A stretch of 15,558 bases of DNA from DATGMS01 sp040905145. GTDB taxonomy: Bacteria; Bacteroidota; Bacteroidia; Cytophagales; Cyclobacteriaceae. Each line of letters begins with the position of its first letter. Position 1 is the first letter of the stretch. The notes below the pieces were generated by a model, which had not been told where the DNA came from, made no database searches, and saw only the letters and a program-made list of their open reading frames with translations. The DNA is taken from NCBI GenBank assembly GCA_040905145.1, contig JBBDSC010000227.1, positions 1-15,558 of the forward strand. The letters run 5' to 3'. A program made the translations under genes and the position numbers. Shown piece by piece: positions 1-6,405 of the stretch.

Positions 1-905
1 CTTCCCGCCTTTGAAGGAGCTTTTATAATTCCGCTTTCCTCATTACCGGTAGCATTATCTACGATATCTTCTGTTGGGATTTTCTTTTCTTTTACCACGT
101 CTTCTGCATTTTTATCCTCCCGCATTGCTATAAAAGAAGGATGCCGGAATACCCCATCTTCGGTAATTTCCGTAAAGCTGATTTCACAGACCAGGTGAGG
201 TTTTATCCAGGTCACAGATGCATTTGGTGGATTGGGCCGGAACCGCGAAGGCTTGTTGTGATCGGGAGTTTGTTCAAAGGGGCTTTTTTTAATGACTAAA
301 GGTTTAAACCTGGCAATCATTTCCTTTTGCTGCTTGTTTTTAAAGCCTGTGCCGACCTTGCCCACATACTGTAACTTCCTGTTTTCATAAACACCCAACA
401 ACAAGGAGCTGAATAATTTGGGAGAGCCTTCATTTTTGGTATAGCCTGCCACAATCACTTCCTGACGCTTCTGTACTTTTATTTTCAGCCAGTCCTTGGA
501 CCGTTTACCGGGAAAGTATCGGCTGTCAGAGCGTTTGGCAATAATACCTTCCAGTCCCATCTTTTCTGCAACATCAAAAAATTCAGTACCTCTGGCTTCC
601 GCACTAAATCCAATGCGTATAATGCCTTCTTCAGGGACAATGTTTTGCAGGACGGCCTTACGTTCCTTTAGGGGAAGGCCCATGAGATTTTTCCCATCCA
701 ACCAGAGGACATCAAAAACATAAAAAAGCAGCTCCCCATCTACTTCGCTACGCCAGTTTTGCAGGGAACTGAAATTGGATACACCTTTTTCGTTGACTAC
801 TACGATTTCCCCATCCACCACCGCATTAATGCCCCATTTCTTTACCGCTTCCAGTACCGGATAGAATGACTTCTGGATGGATTTTCCTGCCGTAAGGAGA
901 CATTT
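1..905 (-). pseudogene. ligD: DNA ligase D, ligase domain truncated at its N-terminal side (continues off the left edge)
   Basis: About 300 uninterrupted codons read leftward from near 905 to the window edge. They cover most of an ATP-dependent DNA ligase: the VVDGEIV motif, the LFYVFDVLWLDG motif, the nucleotide-binding motif EGIIAKR and the DWLKIK motif, then an OB-fold with VGKVGTGF and a C-terminal FTEITEDGVFRHPSF block. At least 35 more residues of charged linker follow. This fits LigD, the non-homologous end-joining ligase in which other domains flank the ligase domain, more than a stand-alone ligase. The odd point is the start. Homology stops near 905, the frame runs on to a TAG at 993-995 without an ATG, and the first in-frame ATG is at 681-683. 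The AMP-accepting lysine motif (KxDG) and roughly the first 50 residues of the adenylation domain are missing, so the ligase part should be inactive. I saw no remainder in the other minus frames up to 1262. A polymerase domain may survive outside the window. Confidence 0.8.
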
Positions 906-1160
906 GTCAACGAAGTTGCTTCTTAAAATGCTTTTGAAAGAGATGATACAAAAAATATGCCCGAAGGATAATACATTTGCCAGGAAAGCATTCTATAGCG
1001 CTTGAACTTCACCCTGCCTCTACTATATAATAGGGCTCACCTTACGCAGGGGGCGTCAGTATCCTGTAGAATAGGGCCAGCCAGATGCCCCCTCAGGCTG
1101 GATCGACAATAAGTGTAAATCGTTTCTTTCAAAGGAAGCACCACCTGGATTGGGCAATTG
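906..1160. other. Intergenic DNA between broken ligD and gabD, no gene seen
   Basis: No credible coding region was found on either strand. Short minus-strand open stretches, for example near 1068-1160 and 905-990, have no start codon or recognisable family. They may be scraps of the sequence that replaced the front of ligD. Origin unknown. Confidence 0.5.
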
Positions 1161-1193
1161 ATTGAGAAACAGATCAATCTGGCATTAGCTTTG
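1161..1193 (+). promoter_or_regulatory. Candidate gabD promoter of Bacteroidota type
   Basis: A perfect -7 box TAGCTTTG (TAnnTTTG) lies at 1186-1193, with ATTG at 1161-1164 as a near match to the -33 TTTG box and 21 bases between them. Transcription would start near 1200 and give a leader of about 60 bases before gabD. Motif-based inference only. Confidence 0.5.
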
Positions 1194-1262
1194 CGTAATT
1201 TCATAGGCCGAAAGGTAGTTTTTGTTTGAAATTAATGGCTGAAAAGTAGCAAAGGGTATGAT

Positions 1263-2708
1263 ATGGAACAGAAGAGCTTGATTAAAACAGAAGCCTATGT
1301 AAACGGGCAGTGGGTGAAAGCAGCAAGTGGAAAAACCTTTGAGGTGACAAATCCTGCTACAGGCGAAGTAATAGCGGCAGTACCTGATATGAGCCGGGAG
1401 GACGTGCGCAAAGCCATCGAGGCTGCTGATACGGCCTGGCCTGCCTACCGGGAGATGACTGCCAAAGAACGCTCAGCCATTTTACGAAAATGGTTCAACC
1501 TGATCATAGAGCACAAAGAAGAGTTGGCCCGCATCATGACCATCGAATCGGGAAAAGTACTGTCTGAAAGTTTGGGAGAAGTGAACTACGGGGCCTCCTT
1601 TATCGAATGGTTTGCCGAGGAAGCAAAACGTGCTTATGGGGATGTGATTCCACCGCCTACCAAAGACAAACGGTTGGTAGTCATTAAACAATCTGTAGGC
1701 GTAGCGGCTGCCATAACCCCTTGGAATTTTCCCTTGGCAATGATTACCCGCAAAGTAGGCCCTGCGCTTGCGGCCGGAAGCCCTGTCATCATCAAGCCGC
1801 CATCGGAAACACCGCTAACAGGTTTAGCCATTTCTTATTTGGCAGAAAAGGCAGGATTTCCAACCGGGGTTTATAATACGGTCACCTCGGCAGACAGCAG
1901 TGAAACAGGGAAAGAACTGTGTGAGAATACCAAAATCAGGAAGCTGTCATTCACTGGATCTACAGCTGTAGGCAAGGTACTCATGGGCCAATGTGCCTCA
2001 ACTCTCAAGAAGCTCTCCCTTGAGTTGGGGGGCAATGCTCCTTTTATTGTTTTTGATGATGCAGATATTGACGCAGCTGTGAAAGGGGCCATCGTTTCCA
2101 AATATCGTCATAACGGCCAAACCTGCGTATGTGTAAACCGCCTATTGGTACAGGAGAATGTTTATGATGAGTTTGTGGAGAAATTTTCCCGGGCCGTTCA
2201 GGATTTAAAAACAGGTAATGTAATGGATAAGGAGGTGCAAGTGGGTCCCCTTATCAATGAAGATGGGTTGAAAAAAGTACAAAAACATATTGATGATGCT
2301 GTTGAAAAAGGAGCCAGAATAACTACAGGAGGAAGTGTTATAGAAGGATTGTTTTTTCAACCCACTGTTCTGGCAGAAGCAACTCCGGAAATGATTATTT
2401 CCAGGGAAGAGGTTTTCGGACCTGTTGCCCCTATCTTCCGGTTTAACTCAGAAAATGAAGCCATACAAATGGCGAATGATACGGAGTTCGGTTTGGCTTC
2501 TTATTTCTACAGCAAAGATGTTAACCGCTGCTGGCGTGTCGCCGAAGCGCTTGAATATGGCATGGTAGGCATAAACGAAGGTCTAATCTCTACCGAAGTG
2601 GCACCATTTGGCGGAATAAAAGAATCTGGCTTTGGGCGTGAAGGCTCCAAGTATGGCATGGACTATTTTATGGAGATAAAATACCTGTGCTTCGGTGGAG
2701 TGGATTAG
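1263..2708 (+). CDS. gabD: NAD(P)-dependent succinate-semialdehyde dehydrogenase (aldehyde dehydrogenase family)
   Basis: Cytoplasmic enzyme predicted to oxidise succinate semialdehyde to succinate, feeding GABA-type carbon into the TCA cycle. At 481 residues it matches E. coli GabD (482). Visible landmarks are TPWNFP (152-157), the cofactor-binding lysine in IIKPPSETP (K178), FTGSTAVGK (230-238), the general base Glu254 in LELGGN, and the nucleophile Cys288 in GQTCVC, all at the family's positions. Cys290, two residues on, forms the CxC pair that acts as a redox switch in human SSADH, so oxidative inhibition is possible. The C-terminal part has PFGGIKESGFGREG and the GabD-like ending MEIKYLC. 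The start at 1263 is preceded by a weak AAAGGG. No GABA aminotransferase lies nearby, so the gene looks monocistronic. Other semialdehydes remain possible substrates. Confidence 0.93.
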   Translation: MEQKSLIKTEAYVNGQWVKAASGKTFEVTNPATGEVIAAVPDMSREDVRKAIEAADTAWPAYREMTAKERSAILRKWFNLIIEHKEELARIMTIESGKVLSESLGEVNYGASFIEWFAEEAKRAYGDVIPPPTKDKRLVVIKQSVGVAAAITPWNFPLAMITRKVGPALAAGSPVIIKPPSETPLTGLAISYLAEKAGFPTGVYNTVTSADSSETGKELCENTKIRKLSFTGSTAVGKVLMGQCASTLKKLSLELGGNAPFIVFDDADIDAAVKGAIVSKYRHNGQTCVCVNRLLVQENVYDEFVEKFSRAVQDLKTGNVMDKEVQVGPLINEDGLKKVQKHIDDAVEKGARITTGGSVIEGLFFQPTVLAEATPEMIISREEVFGPVAPIFRFNSENEAIQMANDTEFGLASYFYSKDVNRCWRVAEALEYGMVGINEGLISTEVAPFGGIKESGFGREGSKYGMDYFMEIKYLCFGGVD

Positions 2709-2947
2709 ACCAAATAGTAGGAGATGTGGGATATGAGATTCATGGTAAGGGAGAGCAATGTGAGATTGGATTGGGTGATCGGGAAGGCTGACAATAGAGA
2801 CGGAGGGACTAATAAATATCAGAATGATAGAGGAAAAAGTGTCAGCTAAATTGTCGACCTGGCAGAGTGGCTGGTGGGACGGAGAGAGGGGGAGACGAAG
2901 GGACAAAGAGAGGGGGAGCCAATCCCTTAGTCAGTCTCTTAGTCCAA
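2709..2947. repeat. Purine-rich low-complexity intergenic segment
   Basis: No gene is supported here. The left part repeats GAGAT/GAGATT-like words (around 2720-2775). The stretch at about 2878-2922 is almost entirely A and G, with GAGAGGGGGAG occurring twice, at about 2882-2892 and 2909-2919. A GTG-initiated frame runs through it but its peptide is simple sequence. Confidence 0.55.
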
Positions 2948-3596
2948 ATGGGGTCCTCAGAAAATTGCGCTGATAAACTTGTAAGCCTGCTGCAAGCCGT
3001 CCAAAGTCTTATAGCAACTGAATCACCCCGAGATGAGGAGGATTTTAATGTTTTACAAAATGTAATGGTAGCTGTAAATGCGGAAGGGGCAATTATGTTC
3101 CTTCTGTGTTGCAGGACCGATATGAAAAGAAGTGTGGATCTGATGCAACGCCATCCAGATCAGCCTCAATTTGACCTGCTGAATTGCCAGAAATCCTTGT
3201 ACACCCACTCCCCTTCATTCGGTGTGTCCAGGGCGATGGCAAACTCCTTGTTGGACCGTTTTTTGTACAGGACACGTACCTTACGAAACACAACGGGAAA
3301 TGATCAAGCAAAGCCGTGATATACTGGATGAACAAATGTCGCGGAGCCAAAAGATGTTGAACCACTTAAACAGAATTTCATCTCAGGCCCTGCAATCTGT
3401 TCAGGAAGGTGCTTTGATAAAGCTATCTATTGGCTGCATCTGGATCAGCGTTCCACTGGGAAAACTGGAGCATGAAGGCCGGGAATACCAACTTGTTTCG
3501 AAGGATTCGCCTTTATTTATGGCACTCAAAGATTTAAAAGCCGGAGAAAGCAAGCTGTTTAGAGGTAAAAAATTAGTGGTAGAGGGATTGGTTTAA
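2948..3596 (+). pseudogene. Disrupted GreA/GreB-like (transcript-cleavage factor type) gene
   Basis: The right part, about 3282-3596, reads as the end of a small Bacteroidota GreA/GreB-like protein: YETQREM, a heptad-like helix DILDEQMSRSQKMLNHLNRI, then a C-terminal beta domain with ISVPLGKLEHEG, DSPLFMAL and a terminal EGLV. The usual front, a coiled coil ending in a GDKYET-type motif, is not in that frame. A helix resembling that front (CADKLVSLL...SLIATES) occurs in another frame from the ATG at 2948 to about 3025. Between them lie about 250 bases that match nothing I recognise and change the frame. I infer a gene broken by insertion or replacement. An internal ATG at 3300 could still yield a 98-residue C-terminal fragment. 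The assignment of the back half is fairly firm; that of the front half is tentative. Real members of this family are often mislabelled 3-oxoacyl-ACP synthase in databases. Confidence 0.55.
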
Positions 3597-3730
3597 TGGA
3601 AGAGTATTATTATATTGTTCAGTATGAATTCTTCAAAATACAAACTATAATGTTATTGGGTTTGGGAATGGTGTTAAAAATTGTGGGCCTCTGGTTAATA
3701 TTTAAAAAAGGTTTTTGGGAACAAAAATAG
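3596..3730 (+). CDS. Small single-pass membrane protein, 44 residues, unknown function
   Basis: The ATG at 3596 shares bases with the TAA stop of the GreA-like frame (TAATG), an arrangement typical of translational coupling. The peptide has a polar, tyrosine-rich start (MEEYYYIVQYEFF), one hydrophobic segment at about residues 18-37 (IMLLGLGMVLKIVGLWLIF) and a basic tail (KKGFWEQK). This is the layout of a small inner-membrane protein with its tail in the cytoplasm. I recognise no family. The neat overlap and the coherent membrane segment argue that it is, or was, a real gene, perhaps now expressed from a damaged operon. Confidence 0.45.
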   Translation: MEEYYYIVQYEFFKIQTIMLLGLGMVLKIVGLWLIFKKGFWEQK

Positions 3731-3830
3731 TAGTCCCTGATAAGTTACCCGGTGACATTTTCAATATGCTTCTAAAAATTTGAAGTTTATCATGTTTTTA
3801 TTTTACATTTGAAAAAACAAAGATCTTCCA

Positions 3831-3864
3831 TTGGCTTATGGCGGATTCTTCTTCTTTATGTTTG
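3831..3864 (+). promoter_or_regulatory. Candidate promoter for the cmoA operon
   Basis: A perfect -7 box TATGTTTG is at 3857-3864. The best -33 match is the TTG at 3831-3833, with a slightly long 23-base gap. The predicted start near 3871 gives a leader of about 100 bases. The rest of the 241-base gap after 3730 shows nothing else. Confidence 0.4.
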
Positions 3865-3971
3865 TTGATGACTGTGATAAAAGTTGACTCCCATTAGTAC
3901 AATAAAACAAATGGGTTTACCATTGATATAAGAATGCGCTTATCTACCAAAATGAAAGGGGGATAATACGA

Positions 3972-4718
3972 ATGACGGATAAAACAAAAGAAAAAGTTGA
4001 TGAGGTCTTTAAAGAAGAGACAAAAATCATCCCTGACTTCAAGTTCAGTGCCAAGGTGGCCCATGTTTTTGACGATATGGTGAACCGATCGGTGCCTTTC
4101 TATGGAGAGATACAAAGGATGGTCTCAGAAGTGGCAGCAGATTATGGACAAGAGGGGACCAATGTGTATGATCTAGGATGCTCAACAGGAACCACTCTGA
4201 TTGGCATGGATGTTTCCATGCCTGAAGGAATACGATTTGTAGGGGTGGATGATTCTGCTGATATGTTGGATAAGTGCGATAAAAAATTGAAGGAAGCCGG
4301 AGTGGTCAGGCCTTACGAACTGAAAGTAGCTGACCTGCATCGGGATGTGGAGATCGAGAACGCCTCCGTGGTAGTTTTATGCTTGACCCTGCAATTTATC
4401 CGTCCTGTTTATCGTGAAAAACTGCTAAGAAAGATCGTCAATGGGCTAGTCCCCAATGGGGCACTTATCCTGGTAGAAAAAATTGTGACAGAAAACAGCC
4501 AGTTCAACAGGGATTTCATCAAATATTATTATAATTACAAGCGGAGGAACCAATACAGCGAATTGGAAATTTCCCAAAAAAGGGAAGCTCTGGAGAATGT
4601 GCTCATTCCTTATAAATTAAGTGAAAATGTGCACATGCTTCAGGAAGCCGGCTTCCCGCATTGTGAAACATTCTTTAAATGGTACAATTTTTCTGGTATT
4701 TTAGCGGTAAAAAAATAA
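3972..4718 (+). CDS. cmoA: Carboxy-S-adenosyl-L-methionine synthase CmoA
   Basis: Converts SAM and prephenate to carboxy-SAM (Cx-SAM) and phenylpyruvate. In E. coli, CmoB then carboxymethylates tRNA wobble uridine with it. The 248 residues follow E. coli CmoA (247) closely: RSVPFY (39-44, with the ligand-contacting tyrosine at 44), the Rossmann motif VYDLGCSTG (65-73), the acidic strand end GVDDS (91-95), IENASVVVL (128-136), LTLQF (138-142), and the diagnostic YSELEISQKREALENV block (195-210). That block contains Arg204, matching the E. coli arginine (Arg199) that binds the carboxylate of Cx-SAM. Retention of these residues separates it from ordinary SAM methyltransferases. The start at 3972 is supported by an AAAGGGGG site nine bases upstream. 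No cmoB is in the window. The stop directly abuts the next gene, so the two are almost surely co-transcribed. Confidence 0.92.
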   Translation: MTDKTKEKVDEVFKEETKIIPDFKFSAKVAHVFDDMVNRSVPFYGEIQRMVSEVAADYGQEGTNVYDLGCSTGTTLIGMDVSMPEGIRFVGVDDSADMLDKCDKKLKEAGVVRPYELKVADLHRDVEIENASVVVLCLTLQFIRPVYREKLLRKIVNGLVPNGALILVEKIVTENSQFNRDFIKYYYNYKRRNQYSELEISQKREALENVLIPYKLSENVHMLQEAGFPHCETFFKWYNFSGILAVKK

Positions 4719-5444
4719 ATGATTTCAATCGGTAACTTCTTTTTTAAATACAGAAACATCGTCTTTATATTTCTATACCTGGCCCTGTTTATTCCATCAC
4801 CAGCTTTGTTTAACAGTAATGTTTTTGGGGAAAACTATTATTGGTGGCCTATGGTCATTGGATTAGTGGTAACTGTTTCCGGGCAGTTGATACGCGGTGC
4901 CACCATTGGACTTGCCTATATCGTGCGAGGGGGGAAAGATAAAAAAGTGTACGCGGATAATTTGGTGACTGAAGGAATCTTTAACCATTGCCGCAACCCA
5001 CTTTATGTTGGAAATGTGCTGATGTTGGTGGGTGTCGGGATACTGTCAAATTCATTGATATACGTTTGCGTGTTTATTCCACTTTTTCTGTTTATATATC
5101 AATCCATTATTCTTGCCGAAGAAAACTTTCTCCGTAAAAAATTCGGGCAAACCTTTAACGATTACTGCGCTCGTGTAAGTCGTTGGTTAATCAACTTAAA
5201 AGGAATGGGGAAGACCTTTAAGAACATGAACTTTAATACCAAACGCTGGATACTGAAGGAGTATAATACCCAGTTTGTTTGGCTGGCAGGTATAGTACTT
5301 ATATTGCTTTTTAAATACCCCCAATTGACCGATGATGATATTCAGACCAGGAATATCCTTATTATTGCCATTATTTTGCTGCTGGGGATTTTCTATCTGT
5401 ATGTTAGATATATGAAAAAGTCCAAGAAATGGTTGGCAAACTAA
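4719..5444 (+). CDS. Membrane methyltransferase-like protein (isoprenylcysteine methyltransferase/PEMT type) with C-terminal membrane extension
   Basis: Integral membrane protein of 241 residues. Hydrophobic segments lie at about 13-30, 43-66, 97-133 (probably two helices), 186-198 and 212-230. The central part carries the ICMT/PEMT signature: LVTEGIFNHCRNPLYVGN (82-99), with His90, Arg92, Asn93, Pro94 and Tyr96, followed by AEENFLRKKFG and DYCARVSRW (133-156). In characterised relatives these residues form the SAM pocket. After it comes an extension of about 80 residues with two more membrane segments and a basic end (MKKSKK), which simple family members lack. The ATG follows the cmoA TAA with no gap, so the proteins are probably made together. 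That suggests the enzyme may use the CmoA product. The acceptor is unknown: lipid, quinone or isoprenoid are possibilities by analogy only. No Shine-Dalgarno site is obvious, consistent with coupling. Confidence 0.8.
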   Translation: MISIGNFFFKYRNIVFIFLYLALFIPSPALFNSNVFGENYYWWPMVIGLVVTVSGQLIRGATIGLAYIVRGGKDKKVYADNLVTEGIFNHCRNPLYVGNVLMLVGVGILSNSLIYVCVFIPLFLFIYQSIILAEENFLRKKFGQTFNDYCARVSRWLINLKGMGKTFKNMNFNTKRWILKEYNTQFVWLAGIVLILLFKYPQLTDDDIQTRNILIIAIILLLGIFYLYVRYMKKSKKWLAN

Positions 5445-5550
5445 AAGCTTAAAAACTAACACAGAAAGCCAGAAACAGTTATGAAAAGCAATGGATTGGT
5501 TGGGGCTTATGTATGAAAAGAGCTCCACAAGAATCATCCACGCCTCCTAA

Positions 5551-6405
5551 TTAACTCTCTTCCATTTCCACCCGCTCCTTGCCGGAATAAATATTAAACC
5601 TATCGTTCTTTAAGAATCCAATCAAAGTAATGCCCTTTTCCTTGGCCAGGGAGACCGCTAAACTGGAAGGGGCACCCACCGCTGCAATAATGGGGATCCT
5701 GGCCCTTATTGCCTTTTGGATCAGTTCAAAGCTTACCCTACCACTGAGCATCATCAAACCATCTGATAGGGGCAACAGCTTTTGTTGGAAAGCCGCTCCC
5801 ACGACCTTGTCAAAAGCATTGTGACGGCCTACATCCTCCCTCAAAAAGAGCAATTCCCCATTGGTTCTAAAAAGTGCCGAAGCATGGATCCCACCTGTGT
5901 ATTTAAATACCGTTTGCTCCTTCATCAGCATTTGGTTCAATCGCTTCAATAAGGAAGTCTTCACTTTTGAAAAGTCTTGAACCAGCGCTTTGTCTTCACA
6001 AGTAATGGCCTCTATGGCACTTTTGCCACACACCCCACAACTTGAATGGGTAAAGAAATGGCGATCCAACAAGGTGAGGTCAACCTTTACAGAGGGAGAA
6101 AGCTTTACGATAAGCACATTGCCCTTTTCTTCGTCTTTTACCTTTTTGCAATAGCGGATCAGCTGAATGTCTTCTGGCCCATGGATGATGTTTTCTGCCA
6201 ATAAAAAACCAATGGCCAATTCAAAATCATGACCCGGTGTACGCATGGTGACGGCAAGTGCCTTTTCCTGCCAATGATCCCCTTGGCCAAACTGCAATTT
6301 GATTTGCAAAGGCTCTTCAACGGCCAAAAGATCCTCTTTCAAGCTGTTTTCCCCCTGCATCCAACGATTAATGGGGACCAAAGTCACCGGTGAAACAGTT
6401 TTCAT
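5551..6405 (-). CDS. fdhD: Formate dehydrogenase accessory sulfurtransferase FdhD
   Basis: Transfers sulfur from a cysteine desulfurase (IscS in E. coli) to the molybdenum cofactor of formate dehydrogenase-type enzymes, a step needed for their activity. At 284 residues it is close to E. coli FdhD (277). The sulfur-carrying loop is SSCGVCGK with Cys123 and Cys126. Other family blocks are AIGFLLAE (64-71), TGGIHASALF, LREDVGRHNAFDKV, SGRVSFELIQKA and the end block GITLIGFLKNDRFNIYSG. Its ATG (6403-6405) overlaps the TGA of the upstream oxidoreductase gene (6402-6404), so the pair is translationally coupled and FdhD most likely serves that enzyme. It ends 106 bases from the convergent membrane protein gene; no terminator is visible between them. 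Confidence 0.95.
   Translation of the reverse strand: MKTVSPVTLVPINRWMQGENSLKEDLLAVEEPLQIKLQFGQGDHWQEKALAVTMRTPGHDFELAIGFLLAENIIHGPEDIQLIRYCKKVKDEEKGNVLIVKLSPSVKVDLTLLDRHFFTHSSCGVCGKSAIEAITCEDKALVQDFSKVKTSLLKRLNQMLMKEQTVFKYTGGIHASALFRTNGELLFLREDVGRHNAFDKVVGAAFQQKLLPLSDGLMMLSGRVSFELIQKAIRARIPIIAAVGAPSSLAVSLAKEKGITLIGFLKNDRFNIYSGKERVEMEES

Noticed and set aside
906..1160. Missing N-terminal part of ligD in a shifted frame
   Set aside because: I read the minus frames here and found no KxDG motif or other ligase sequence, so a simple frameshift does not explain the truncation.
2867..3319. A 150-codon plus-strand frame beginning with GTG
   Set aside because: Its first part is translated purine-rich simple sequence and its end overlaps the GreA-like fragment in the wrong frame. 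Only the piece after 2948 may be gene remnant.
3093..3365. A 90-codon minus-strand frame across the unknown middle segment
   Set aside because: The composition looks random, no motif is visible, and it runs antisense into the clear GreA-like coiled coil.
5196..5537. A 113-codon minus-strand frame opposite the membrane methyltransferase-like gene
   Set aside because: It is a mirror of a well-supported membrane protein gene and shows no recognisable family.
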